Below, piece after piece: positions 49,616 to 60,624 of a DNA stretch of 64,000 nt. Numbering within the stretch: the stretch's first letter is position 1; each line of letters opens with the position of its first letter. This stretch comes from Erythroxylum novogranatense. Taxonomy: Eukaryota > Streptophyta > Magnoliopsida > Malpighiales > Erythroxylaceae. The notes under the pieces are model-generated. The model made no database searches. It was given only the letters and a program-made list of their open reading frames with translations, and was not told the origin of the DNA. The translations under genes and the position numbers were made by a program. The stretch spans positions 68,759,824 through 68,823,823 of the forward strand of contig CM057232.1 of NCBI GenBank assembly GCA_029891385.1, in the 5' to 3' direction.

Positions 49616-49928
49616 ATTTAATTAATTATCATCATTATCATATCCAGTCCGAAGTTCTGCAATAATGTGAAATCTGGAGAGGTCTAATAATACTCACTCT
49701 TACCCTTATATAGTACAGAGTTTGTTTCCGATAGACCTACATGTAAATGTGATAATAAAAAGTGATGCATGTTAAATAGTAAATAAGTAAAATTAGCACG
49801 TTAAATCATTATGTAAATAAAATTATAATCAATAAATAAATAAAATATAAAATATAACTCAACTTTTAAAAAAGTTTAAAACTATATTAATATATCATCT
49901 CTTATACTTATTTAGTCACAACCTTAAA

Positions 49929-49975
<47 letters not shown>

Positions 49976-50168
49976 AGTTACGCTTGTGACTATTAAGTCA
50001 CAGACGTGACTACTAATATCACTATGTAATAGGAGAGATGAGAGAAGAAAGAAGAAAGAAATATTGACAAATAAAAAAAGAAACCGTTAGATTATTTGAA
50101 TGGCTGAATAAAATTTTGTGTTCGTCTATCCCGTTCGTGGTTAATATTATATACTTAATAAACGAACA
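49616..50168. repeat. AT-rich spacer with (TA)n and GTGACT words
   Basis: Holds a pure (TA)n run at about 49932-49973 flanked by TTTAGTCACAACCTT on the left and CTTGTGACTATTAAGTCAC with AGACGTGACTAC on the right. The same layout is seen at 35538-35602. No gene. Confidence 0.6.
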
Positions 50169-50170
50169 TA

Positions 50171-50595
50171 GCCTTTGTTTGGATCCTTATTTGCACAAGG
50201 GAAAGGAAATGAAATATTGAGAAGAAAAGAGGGGAAAAGAATGGAAGAAAAATGTGATTTCCTTTCCCTTATTTGGATTCCTATTTGCATATGAATTAAT
50301 TGAAACTTATATTGGACAAAATAATATTTTGAGACCTTTATGCCCTTGATTAGTACATCTATAAATTAAATATAAGGGTATAATAGTAATTTATTTATAT
50401 TAAACTTGTTTAGTCATGAATTTCCCTCCCTTTCCTACCAATTTGGTGGGAAATATATTTGGTCCTTATATCTCTCCCTTTCCTCTCCATTCTCTCCTTT
50501 TCCCTTGCTTATTTTTGTCCAAACAGTAGAAAGGAAGAGAAATTATATTTCTCTTCCTTTCTTTTCTCTTGCTTTCCCTCCATCCAAACAAAGGC
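50171..50595. mobile_element. MITE with GCCTTTGTTTGGAT termini
   Basis: It begins GCCTTTGTTTGGATCC and ends with the inverse ATCCAAACAAAGGC, flanked by TA on both sides. The arms continue as purine-rich (GGAAAGGAAATG) and pyrimidine-rich (CTTTCCCTCC) imperfect complements. 425 bp, no protein. A TA duplication suggests a Tc1/mariner-type origin, but other classes are possible. It ends 227 bases before the methyltransferase start codon. Confidence 0.75.
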
Positions 50596-50821
50596 TAAGT
50601 GTCTTCTCAAATTAAATTGATAACCTAATTCAATCCAAAATTTGAACAGCCCAGACTACATGGGTAACGTAATTAAAATGTGGGTCCTACTGGGTAGACG
50701 GATGGATGCTCGCTTGATCAACACGAGCTTTAAAAAAGAAAAACAAGCTATCAAAAGCCCATACGGTTAATTGCGTGGTAATTCAAAAAGAGCGCGAGCC
50801 AAGGGGAGAAGAAAGCAGGAA

Positions 50822-51461
50822 ATGTCAAAGAGTCGTTTGTTCAAGCACCTATCCCACGCTTTCTCCTGCGCCCTCATCCACCAACCAAAATTCAAATCCA
50901 ATTCTCATTTTTACCTGAAACTCATTTCTCCTCAGTTTCTTTCACAGATACCCGTTTCGTTGTCAGCATCATCATCATCATTATCTTCTTCTTCTTCTCT
51001 TTGTCCCCATAGCTCACTCTCTAACAGCCCAGTTCAATCCTCTTGTTACTTTTCTGTTCGCATTTGTTGTCCGAAAGATGCGGCTGTAAGTGTCAACTTA
51101 TTCTTTCACTTGATTTTCAACGTACGTTTTATTTTTTCAACAGCATGCGTCTTTATTGGTCTGACAAGAGCATACCCTTATATGCTAAGTTTAAAGAAAG
51201 AGCTCCTCGGGGTTTTGTGTCAGTAGCATATTTTGAACCCAAGAAGTATGTGAAGTAAGTTAGGATCTGTTTAGACATGTTCTGGGGATCTTTCTTCGAA
51301 ATGTCACTGGTTTATATTAGTCCAAATCGGGTCTGGATTCATGTTGTTTGACCTTTTAGCTGTTTTCGTCTTAGCAGGAGTTGCTTTCAGAAGTACTTTT
51401 ATCCTTTGGTGCAAGTTCAACTAGTATGGATGAAGATGATGGCTGTGAGAGTTCCAACGAG
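50822..51461 (+). CDS. Ribosomal protein L11 methyltransferase-like (PrmA-type) gene, first two exons
   Basis: Exon 1 is 50822-51085 (ATG 50822, 88 codons, donor GTAAGT). Exon 2 is 51378-51461 (28 codons, acceptor TTAGCAG, donor GTGATC). Both are phase 0 and join without change of frame. The N-terminus is rich in Ser, Leu and basic residues (MSKSRLFKHLSHAFSCALIH, then a long Ser run), as in a chloroplast or mitochondrial transit peptide. The mature start (YFSVRICCPKDAA joined to ELLSEVLLSFGASSTSMDED) matches the N-terminal substrate-binding domain of plant PrmA-like proteins, which methylate organellar ribosomal protein L11 using S-adenosylmethionine (family knowledge). The Rossmann methyltransferase domain is not found in the window. 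LINE and retrotransposon insertions occupy what would be intron 2, so the gene either continues past 64000 or is broken. Confidence 0.72.
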
Positions 51462-51966
51462 GTGATCCTCTGCAACAAATTATTCTTTTATTTCAAAATC
51501 CTAGGTGAAGAGGTTATTTTTCTCGCTACCTTTTATTTGCTTGTACTGCGTAGGTGCAGTTAGACCGGTAGGGAAAAAAATAGATGATTTAAAATGCTTT
51601 TCTGATATTTGTAAGATGTTAAAAATAGAACTTTGAAAGTTGCATTAACAATTTGTGGTTGTAGAAAATAAAAGGAACTATTATGAAACCATTCAACCCA
51701 AAAGCTTATGCTAATGAGTGAAGTTGATTAGATGGATCATATATTATTTCAAAACGCCCCCTCATACGTAAGTGTGGACAAACACAACATTTTTACATCT
51801 ACTAATAAATACGACGACAACAACAACAACAACCTAGTGAAAGTCCCATTTATACATGGAATCTGGTGAAGTCTAGTAGTACGTAGCCATATCTTTAACT
51901 GGTAGAAAGGCTATTTCTAATAGATTCACATGAAAAAAAAAAAAATGTGCATATGCATATTCAAAT

Positions 51967-51999
<33 letters not shown>

Positions 52000-52137
52000 A
52001 AATAAAAAAGACATAAAGATAATAAAAAAATAAAAAATAAATATGTATAAAAATATAAAAAAAGTAATACAATAAATATAGGAGTTAGGAATTGAAACTC
52101 AAACCTTCGACACCATCAACAACTTTCTTCTCATGAG
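51462..52137. other. Intron-like spacer with an inverted RTE LINE tail and A-rich simple repeat
   Basis: At about 51811-51925 the complement reads GGGACTTTCACTAGG followed by (TTG)n, the characteristic 3' end of a plant RTE LINE lying on the - strand. A (AAAAAT)n-type simple repeat covers 51940-52070. Nothing else is recognised. Confidence 0.55.
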
Positions 52138-52278
52138 TGGTCTCGCAAGTTCCCTCGATCTTAAGATGTAGACGATTACTAGGAACCATAAATCTCTGTA
52201 ATCTAGATTCTATGGTTATACTAGTTTTTTCCTCTAGATTGTATATATATTCTTATAATGAAATCTTTAATTTTCGAA
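52138..52278 (+). mobile_element. 5'-truncated L1-type LINE 3' end
   Basis: It matches the 3' end of the LINE at 63370-63515: both have GATTACTAGGAACCA, then GTAATCTAGA, then TGTATATATAT and AATGAAATCTTTTAATTTTC. Only about 140 bp are present, as in a dead-on-arrival LINE copy. A second LINE of the same family starts directly after it. Confidence 0.7.
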
Positions 52279-53373
52279 TAAAAACTTTTTTTGATGAGGG
52301 TCTCCTCCCACTAACTGACCCCTCCAACGTCCTCCCCCCATTTTCCGACAACCTTTGACACACATCCAGTTCCTCCAACTCACCCGACAACAACTTTCTC
52401 CTTTTCCCCTTTTTTTTTTTCCAACAACCATTTCGATAGCCTCCTTTTCCTTTTTTCTTCGACATCAACCCTCTGTCCCCAAACATTACCCCTCTCCTTT
52501 GACATCATGCCTCTCAACATCACCCCTCTTCTCCGACAGCCACCCTTCCCCTTTTTCTCCTTTTTCTTTCCAATAGCCTCTAACCTTTACACACCTTTAC
52601 ACCTTGTTCATCCTTCCAATAGCTTGTCCTCACTTTCCTCTTTTAGACAGCCTTGACCTAAGCCCTCCCCAGACATGTCAATCTAGTCACCCAAATCCCA
52701 CACTAACCAAACCTAACCTTATGGCAATGGAACTTCCTGAAACTAACCAACCTAATTCCCAAGCTGATACGGAAGCCCCAATCATAAACATAGCTGACTT
52801 TCCATTGCTAGAACCAACCTCAGAAAGGAATCAATAGGATTAGAGAAGGAGAAGACCACATGGAGCTCCATTGTAGGGGATTCTGGGAACCTAGGCAGAC
52901 TTAGATTTGTGGAGACAGATGGGGATAAACCGATCCAAGCTCTGATTGAGGTGTTATAGCAAGGTGCTAAGAAGTGAGGCACATCTCTTGTGGGTTTTTA
53001 ATATGAGAAGATGTTAGCTTTTCCAATTGTTGGCAAGTGGGCAAATGCTACATGGAGGAACAAGGGGTTGGTGAATACTATGGTAAACGAAGATGAACTC
53101 TGTATCCAAACTCAACACTGAAGAGAATGCATAGAAGGTGTTGGAAGCAGGGCCATGGCACATAATGGGGCATCCAATTCTTATTAAGAAGAGGCAGCTT
53201 GGAGTTACATTGGAGAGAAGCAAGCTTTCTTCAATCCCCTTATGGGTGGATATTCATAAAGTTCCTTTGAAGTATTGGTTTGCGGATGGTATAAGCTATA
53301 TTGCTAGTAAGATTGGAAATCTTTTAGGATTTGATAATGAAGATGATTGGGCTTGCTAGAGTTTTTATAGATG
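52279..53373 (+). mobile_element. L1-type LINE, 5' UTR and ORF1 start (DUF4283), split
   Basis: A C/T-rich leader (about 52300-52700) precedes ATG 52721 (MAMELPETNQPNSQADTE). After several stops the frame 53138-53359 reads EAGPWHIMGHPILIKKRQLG and SSIPLWVDIHKVPLKYWF, the DUF4283 region found in the ORF1 of plant L1 elements. The LINE is cut at 53373 by the chromovirus and resumes at 61010. Confidence 0.78.
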
Positions 53374-53740
53374 TGATGGAACCTGCCAATATTCTAACCG
53401 AACAACACACACAAGCACAAACAATGGACTGAATATGTATGTATTTATTTCTTGATCACAATTGACCTGAAAATAACAAAGATAAAATACTAGAATTCGA
53501 GGTTCTAGCTCCTCCAGCCTTTTGGCTCAAATCACGTAATACAAAATGCATGATACCCCCCCTCACACACCCCACTGTTTTATTCCCTTAGTTAGCTAAC
53601 TAACTCTTTTCTCACTTTAGACAACTTCACCCCTCTCCTAAACCTTGATAGAACTACCCCTTACTCTTTCTTATCTGTAACAATCCCCGTGACTTTCTCC
53701 TTTGATAAGTAAATTTAATTTTTGGGCTATGGGTGTAACA
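53374..53740 (-). repeat. 3' LTR of the chromovirus
   Basis: Runs from TGATGGAACC to GGGTGTAACA on the + strand, so the - strand LTR starts TGTTACACCC. The purine-leaning AAAAGGTTGAAG on the - strand abuts it. Confidence 0.9.
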
Positions 53741-53757
53741 CTTCAACCTTTTGGCTT

Positions 53758-55453
53758 CAAGGTGGAAAGTGGAAATTGTTGGTCAATTAGGTCATACGAC
53801 TCCCAAGTTGCTTCTTCATTCGGCAACCCCTCCTAACAAATCAAAACCTTCTTAATTTTAGACTGCAGCCTAGTTCTCACTCCCAAAATAGTTGCTGGTT
53901 GGATGAATAACTCCAAATTAGGACTGAGATTCCTTGGCCAACTTGCCATCTGTTGATGACCACAAGCTGCCTTCAACTGTGAAACATGAAATATTGGATG
54001 TATCTTGGATTCTGGCGGTAAGGCAAGTTCATACGCCACTGGTCCCACCCTCCGTACAATTGAAAATGGCCCATAGAACTTAGGAGACAGCTTCTCATTT
54101 GCTCTCTTAGCCAAAGATTGCTATCTATAAGGGGCTAACTTCAAATAAACACTATCTCCTACTACAAACTCAGTGTCCCTCCTATGCACATCAGCCCTTG
54201 CCTTCATATACTGCTGAATTGTTACCAAATGGTTCTTCATCTCTTCTATCATGGCATCCCTATCTTGCAGCATCTGTTCCACACTAGCCACCACAGTTTT
54301 CTGCATTCCGTATCTTAAAATTGGTGGTGATTCTCTCCCATTAACTACCTTGAATGGGGAAGTCCCTAAGGAGGAGTTGAAAGAGGTATTATAGCAATAT
54401 TCCGCCCAATGTAACCATTTATACCATTGAAGAGGCTTCTCTCTAGTAAAACAGTGAAGATAGGCCTCTATCGTCCTGTTAGTGACCTCGGTTTGACCAT
54501 CCGAGTGAGGGTGGTAGGCTGAACTTCAGTTTAGTTGAGTTCCCGCCAGCCCAAACAACTCCTCCTAGAATTTGTTCAGGAAGACCTTGTCCTTATCTGA
54601 CACCAGAGATCTCGGAAGACCATGGAGTCGAACAATCTCTTTGGTGAAAAGCGTTGCCACAGATCTTGCCGTGTAAGGATGTTTTAAAGGAACAAGGTGA
54701 GCAAATTTGCTCAACTTGTCCACTACCACTAGGATGGTGTCATAACCTCCAGATTTCGGTAAACTTTCTACAAAATCAAGGGATAAATCCTCTCAAATTT
54801 GATTAGGGACTGGCAATGGTTGCAGTAGTCCCTTAGGGGTTAAAGCTGCATATTTCTGCTGTTGGCAAGTGGCACATTCGGCTACATACCTAGCTATTTG
54901 GCTTTTCATCCCTTCCTAATAAATTTCTTTTGCCAAATTCTTGTAAGTTTTCAAGGTTACCCCATGACCTGCTAAATGAGACTCATGTGCTTCCCTTAAA
55001 AGAAATGGAATATATTTAGAATTTCTACTAAGCACTAACCTTCCATCATACATTAATCTACCACGCACCAAGGAAAAGGGTAGCTTACTAGTGGCATCTT
55101 TGGAGATTTCAATCTTCAAAATGCCAGTCCTCTTGTTCCTCTTGCAAGATGTCAGTTATGTTAACCCTTGAGAAATTCCCATGAGCTAATAGTCTACTAA
55201 ATCCTCCCTCCTTGATAAGGCATCAACAACCTTGTTACTCTTTCCAAGTTTGTATTCAACCTTGAAATCATATTCTAGCAGCTTGGTAACCCACTTCTGT
55301 TGGTCCACTGCAATCAATCTCTGCTCTGGTAAATATTTGAGGATCTGCTGGTCAGTTCTGATGATGAACTGTTGCCCTGACAAGTAGGTCTCCACTTCTT
55401 AACCGAGAGGACTATTGCCATGAGTTCCCTCTCATAGACTGATTTTCCATAGG
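53758..55453 (-). pseudogene. Chromovirus RNase H C-terminus, integrase and chromodomain remnant
   Basis: On the - strand after the nested element: AYGKSVYERELMAIVLSV and RTDQQILKYLPEQRL, YDFKVEYKLGKSNKVVDALS (RNase H end). Integrase zinc region HESHLAGHGVTLKTYKN with CATCQQQK. Core SLDFVESLPKSGGYDTI, then VVVDKLSKFAHLVPL, GLPRSLVSDKDKVFL and SAYHPHSDGQTEVTNRTIEA, showing the D, D and E positions. C-terminal [36 protein letters not shown] and [11 protein letters not shown]. Finally, after a stop, GLPNEEATWESYDLI, the core of a chromodomain. Several stops break it. Confidence 0.88.
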
Positions 55454-55458
55454 CTCTA

Positions 55459-55830
55459 TGATAGAACTCTAGACCTATAATACTAGAATTTCTCTATATT
55501 ATTTCAATATATTCGTAAACTATATATATCACTACCGAATAGTAAGGTAGCTCTTCTCCCTAACCAGAGCAGAGTTGCTCCTCTCTCCCTAACCAGAGAA
55601 GATTTTGCTCCTCAGAAGGTTCGATTCCTTCTGTCACTCTTCTCTTAAATTTCTGTTCACCCCTCTTTTCTCTGTCTCACCCCTCATATATTCCCTTTCC
55701 CTAGTACATTCCGTTAGCTAACTAACTTGGCCACCTCAGCTAAAATTAACTGTCCTCCTACACTGCCCTTTTGCCCATTGTTTGTTCTTCCTTCTAGAAT
55801 AATCCTCTCTCTCTCCCGAAGATCCTAACA
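55459..55830 (-). repeat. 3' LTR of the Gag-only element
   Basis: TGATAGAACTC to GATCCTAACA on the + strand. The stop of gag at about 55794 lies inside this LTR, so the coding region overlaps it by roughly 36 bases. Confidence 0.9.
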
Positions 55831-57149
55831 CTGCCGCCTCCTTGAAGAGCAGCCTTGTCCTCAAGGTTGAAGTGAGGGACCCGAGTGCAGCGTTCCATAG
55901 CTAGATTGTTCCCTTCTTCATTTTCTGCTTCCAATGCAATTATCTCTCCATTGCTATCCAGGGTTTCGTTATCATCCAAGATCAATAGCCGTAATTGCTT
56001 TTCAGGACATTGATGAAGAGGATGAAACCTCTCTCCACACCGGAAACATAAGCCTTTAGCCTTCCGATCCATTAACTCATGGTAGGAAAGATGACGCAGC
56101 CCCCGATTTTTTTCTGTCTGTCCTCGCCGATCTTCTTCCTCTGGTCTGGTCAGCGCTGTGAGAGGTGGACTTCCGCCTTGGATCGGTAATCTGGGAGGAA
56201 AACGGTGGCCCGACATATTTCGGGTTCGAACCGACCCGCCCTCTGCTCGACCCGCTCCATAGCCCACTGGATGTGAAGAACCCGATTCGGTATAAGATGG
56301 GTAACCCCGATTCTGGCCTTCATACCTAGCCTCTCCTCGAGGAAGCCAACTGCGATGTCGCCGGTTGGATGGTTCGAAACTCCCTAGGTCCCCATACATC
56401 TCCTCCTCTACCCCCCTCGCCACTTTCATCATCTGAACCCTATTCGTTGGACTGAAGGTTCGCACCCTTCGTCGGATCTCAGTCCGCAACCCACTCATGA
56501 AGTAGCCCATCAGTTGTGCCTCCGGTAAACGTCCCACCTGAGAAGACACGAACTCGAAAGCTTCAATGTATTCTCCTACCGTACCAGTTTGCTGCAAATC
56601 GGAGAGCTCCTCAAATGGGTTCTCAAACCTTCTTCCACCATATCTGTCGATTAGGGCTTGTTTCAGCTTCCTCCACGTGAGCTCCCCTTTCGTCTCTCGG
56701 AGGAGATTGAACCAGTGAATAGTCGATCCCTCCATGCTTAATAACGCCAGTTTGATCTTCACCTCCTCCGAAGTGCCATGAACCTCGAAATAAACTTCTG
56801 CCCTAGTGATCCATCCTACAGGGTCTGACCCATCAAACATAGGTAGCTCCACCTTGCGAACGGACATCCGGTACTCTTCCATGGTATCACTGGACTGCTC
56901 CACCGGAAGTGACTGCCCATGACCAGTGTTTCTCGCTCCACCCGTATTCGCCCCTCTTCCTGACGCATCTCCACTCCCCTATCCTTCCTCCGGTCTCTTC
57001 CCCAACACTTTACTCATTTCCAGCAACAGGGCTCTCTGCATTTCCCCCATCGCCATTCGCATGGATGCCTGAATGTCCTCCATCGCTGCCTCCAAGCTAG
57101 CCATACGAGATTCCAATACATCTACCCTGTCAGACATCTTCGGTGGCAT
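55794..57149 (-). CDS. Gag protein of the TR-GAG element (one in-frame stop)
   Basis: From ATG 57149 (or 57137) the frame is continuous to 55794, about 450 codons, except for one TAG at 56981-56979. The uninterrupted part from 56903 has 369 codons. The N-terminal 50 residues form a likely coiled coil (MSDRVDVLESRMASLEAAM, then MRMAMGEMQRALLLEM). The capsid domain follows (VELPMFDGSDPVGWITRAEV, EELSDLQQTGTVGEYIEAFE, MGYFMSGLRTEIRRRVRTFS), then an Arg/Gly-rich linker and a zinc knuckle CFRCGERFHPLHQC. Gag would package element RNA in a cytoplasmic particle (family knowledge). The long open frame contrasts with the broken genes of the surrounding chromovirus. The stop may have been created recently, or translation may start at an internal Met. 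Confidence 0.85.
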
Positions 57150-57232
57150 CAAGGTACGTTACACAAAATCCGCTAGTCTCCTAAAACCAGTGACCGTCTC
57201 TCCCTCAAATGGTATCCGGCAGGTCGGACCAT

Positions 57233-57604
57233 TGAGAGAACTCTAGACCTATAATACTAGAATTTCTCTATATTATTTCAATATATTCGTAAACTATATA
57301 TATCACTACCGAATAGTAAGGTAGCTCTTCTCCCTAACTAGAGCAGAGTTGCTCCTCTCTCCCTAACTAGAGCAGATTTTGCTCCTCAGAAGATTCGATT
57401 CCTTCTGTCACTCTTCTCTTAAATTTCTGTTCACCCCTCTTTTCTCTGTCTCACCCCTCATATATTCCCTTTTCCCAGTACATTCCGTTAGTTAACTAAC
57501 TTGGCCACCTCAGCTAAAACTAACTGTCCTCCTACACTGCCCTTTTGCCCATTGTTTGTTCTTCCTTCTAGAATAATCGTCTCTCTCTCCCGAAGATCCT
57601 AACA
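57233..57604 (-). repeat. 5' LTR of the Gag-only element
   Basis: TGAGAGAACTC to GATCCTAACA on the + strand; nearly identical to 55459-55830. Confidence 0.9.
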
Positions 57605-57609
57605 CTCTA

Positions 57610-59304
57610 GGTGACAGGGACTGGCTGTAATATGCAATAGGCCTACCGTTTTGTATCAACACTGCTCCTAAACTGATACTAGAGGCGTGAGTCTCCAAAA
57701 TGAATGGTTGCTGAAAATTAGGTAGAGCCAAAACTGGTAATGAACACATAGCAGTCTTCAGTTGCTTGAATGCAATTTCAACCTCTTTCGACCATTTGAA
57801 CCCGTCCCTCTTTAATAGTTGTGTCAACAGTGTAGCAATCTTCCCATAGTCTCTCACAAACCTCCTGTAATACCCCGTCAGCCCCAAATATTCTCTTAAC
57901 TCCTTAATGCTGTTAGGTCCAGGCCAATCCCACATAGCTTGGATTTTGTTTGGATCTGTTGAGACCCCCTTCCCTGAGATAACATGTCCTAAGTATTCAA
58001 GCTTCAACCTAGCAAACACACACTTTTTCATATTTTGCATATAATTGATTCTCCCTCAATATCTCCAACACTTCTCTCAAATGATGTACATGGTCTTCTA
58101 TGGTCTTACTGTAAATCAATATATCATAAGAAAATACTAACACAAACTTCCTCAAAATCTTGCTAAACACCTTATTCATTAAAGCTTGGAACGTGGCAGG
58201 AGCATTAGTGAGCCCAAATGGCATCATAGTGTCCATGGTGTGTCCTAAAAGCTGTTTTTTCCACATCTCTTTGGTTCATTATGATCTGGTGGTATCCAGA
58301 CTTTAAATCCAGCTTAGAAAACACCTTAGATTCGTATAATTCATCTAATAGTTCATCTATCATAGGTATAGGGAATTTATCTAACACTGTAGCCCCATTT
58401 GAAGCCCTATAATCCACACAAAACCTCCAATTGTTGTCTTTTTTCTGCACTAACAAGACAGAGCTTGAGTAAGGGTTGAAGCTAGGCTGAATTACTCCTG
58501 CTGCCAGCATCTCCTCCACTAGTCTCTCTATTTCTGCTTTTTGACATTGAGGATACCTATAAGGTCTGACACTTATGGGTCCTACCCCTTCTTTTAAATG
58601 TATGGCATGATCGATATCTTTAGAGGGTGGCAGCCACTTTGGCATGTTAAAGACTTCTTTGTAACTACCCAATAGAGATTGCACACCATCAGGCAATAAA
58701 CCCGACTCCTTGCATCCATTCTGCTCCAAAACACAAATATGTATCATGAGCAAATTATCTTCTTCTTTAGTTTGCTTCATTAAGGTTTTTAAGCCTATCA
58801 ATCCCCTGGTAAGGCTTGGATCCCCCCTCAATAATACCCAATTCCCGTTTTCTCGGAATTTCATGGTAAGTTGTGCCCAATCAGTGACTACCTCTCCCAA
58901 AGTCTGTAACCATTTGAACCCTTGTATCAAGTCACATCCATTAAGGGTCATGGGCAAATATTCTTCATTTATGGTGTATTGTTGTACCTCCAATGGGACT
59001 TCCCTACAAACACCCTTGCCCTTCACAGTACACCATTTCCCATGACTCCTAGTATCCTCTAATTTTAATCCCAATTGTTCCAATAACCTCATAGAAATGA
59101 AGTTATGTGAAGCTCCGAGTCTACCAAGTAGACCACCTCTAATTCCCCTATCTTCCCCCTCATCTTCATGGTTTTTGGCATAGTTAACCCTAATATAGAA
59201 CTAACAGCCAATTCGGCGCTCTCTTCCCCCTCTTCCTCACTTTCAATCGCCACCTCCTCATCTAGCGTTAAGAGGACCTGTAGTTTGTTCTTGCGCCGCA
59301 ACAC
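57610..59304 (-). pseudogene. Chromovirus protease, reverse transcriptase and RNase H N-terminal part
   Basis: Protease region 59304-59089 reads VVYLVDSELHITSF, where the usual DSG active-site motif is changed to DSE. Reverse transcriptase spans 59092-58009: AAGVIQPSFNPYSSSVLLVQ, NNWRFCVDYRASNGATVLDK, FSKLDLKSGYHQI, FGLTNAPATFQALMN. The catalytic box reads VFSYDILIYS, where FxDD would be expected, so one catalytic Asp is lost. RNase H starts at about 57740 (PFILETHASSISLGAVLIQ, then GRPIAYYSQSLSPR) and is cut there by the nested element. Shifts lie near 58240 and 58040. Confidence 0.88.
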
Positions 59305-59309
59305 TTTTC

Positions 59310-60597
59310 ATCACACTTAAAACACAATCCCCTATCCCTCTTGTCTTGCTATTCAGAAGCTGATAACCTCTTAAACCCAATATCCCTACCTCTCTTCACA
59401 CTTCTGTCTCCCTCGCTGAGAGCCTCTTTTCCCACGAAACTCCCTTTTGTCTCACTTATCCTGCCCGTGCTACCCTGTCTACTATACTTATAATTACCTA
59501 ACTCCCTGTTCTTCTCCTCTATCCCCATAGCAGTTTCAATTATTTCAGTCAACCCTCTGGGCTTAAGCAAATTTAATTCATACCGAATTTGGGGCTGTAA
59601 CCCCTTAATGAAAGTACATTTCATTACCTCTAGTGTCAGATCTCTGCAGGAAGCAGCCAGGGTCCAAAATCGTTTCCTATACTCGAGAACCGTGACATAC
59701 ACTGCCTTCGTGGAGTGGACGGAATGCTTGAGTATCATATTCTTCAACTCTTTCCAATCTGGCACTGGGCTAGTATCTTCAATGGTTCTGTACCACGACA
59801 ATGCTTCCTCGTCAAAGCTCAGCGCAACCAACTCCACTTTCTCCTCTTTAGTGTACCTCCCGACAAAAAAAAATCGCTCTGCACAGTTAATCCAAGTATC
59901 TGTGTCTTGTCCCTTGAAAATCGGCATCTCAATCCTGCATGGCTTGCAATCGCGCCTCCAACCTGGTGGTCGAGGTTCGTCATCTGGGTATCCCCTTCTC
60001 CAACGTTCTTTTCGGCGATTCATTTCTTCTCCCCAGTACCATTCTCTATCTTCTGGCTCAATTCGTACCTCTTCGTTACATCGCTCATTCCTTCACCCAT
60101 GTTCTTCCTCTCGCCTTCCTTCCCTTTTGATTCGCTCCCCTTCTAGATCCCCAATTTTCCGAGATTGTTCCCCAATTTCAATTTTAGAAACCGGGTCAAA
60201 CCTGTTCCGCGAATGGTGCCCTTCAAATCTCAATTGAACATTTGGATCAAGCCCATTTATCTTCTACTTTATTAGGACCCATTCCTTTCCATGCGAATGC
60301 ATCCTCTTTGGTCTCATCTCTTCAACCTCTCATCCTTCTAGTGCCCGATGACTCACCTTCGAGTGTCTTCGCCAGATTTTGGGGTGACGGATCTGATTGA
60401 ATATGAAGAGTTGTAATAGCTTGCCTTAGCTGATCAAACCGCCTATTGAACTCTTCCTTTAGCTCACCCTTCACCCCTTCAAGCTTTTGATTCATCTCCA
60501 CCCTCAGAGAATCACGCCCCGTTTGCAACCCCACTCTGATTTCTTCTACTTCTTTTTCCATTACGTCGAGCCTGGTATCCTGTTTCTTACCCGCCAT
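59310..60597 (-). pseudogene. Chromovirus gag
   Basis: ATG 60597 (MAGKKQDTRLDVMEKEVEEI) starts a charged coiled-coil N-terminus, followed by a Ser/Pro-poor linker with stops near 60320-60030. The capsid domain is in 60023-59349: CRIEMPIFKGQDTDTWINCA, LSFDEEALSWYRTIEDT, TFIKGLQPQIRYELNLLKP. Part of the zinc knuckle, CFKCDEKC, is visible near 59325 after a stop. The primer binding site (TGGTATCAGAGC on the - strand) lies at 60612-60623, next to the 5' LTR. Confidence 0.85.
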
Positions 60598-60624
60598 GCC
60601 TAGATCTTTTGCTCTGATACCAAA

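Larger units (their letters stand above)
55459..57604 (-). mobile_element. Gag-only LTR retrotransposon (TR-GAG type), nested in the chromovirus
   Basis: The duplication CTCTA (55454-55458, 57605-57609) brackets two 372-bp LTRs (55459-55830 and 57233-57604) that differ at only about ten positions by eye. The 1.4-kb interior holds a single long gag and nothing else: no protease, integrase, reverse transcriptase or RNase H. This is the architecture described for TR-GAG elements, non-autonomous retrotransposons thought to use enzymes from a related gypsy element. The - strand sequence directly after the 5' LTR, TGGTCCGACCTGCC, is the candidate primer site; it is not the initiator-Met type used by the surrounding chromovirus. 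Confidence 0.9.

Noticed and set aside
51142..51254. Possible extra exon (open 51043-51258, good acceptor and GTAAGT donor) between methyltransferase exons 1 and 2
   Set aside because: 113 bases is not a multiple of three, so including it breaks the frame into exon 2, while direct joining of 51085 to 51378 gives family-like sequence.
59608..60237. Long + strand frame of 209 codons
   Set aside because: It is the antisense shadow of the chromovirus gag; Ser/Arg/Pro-rich without domains.
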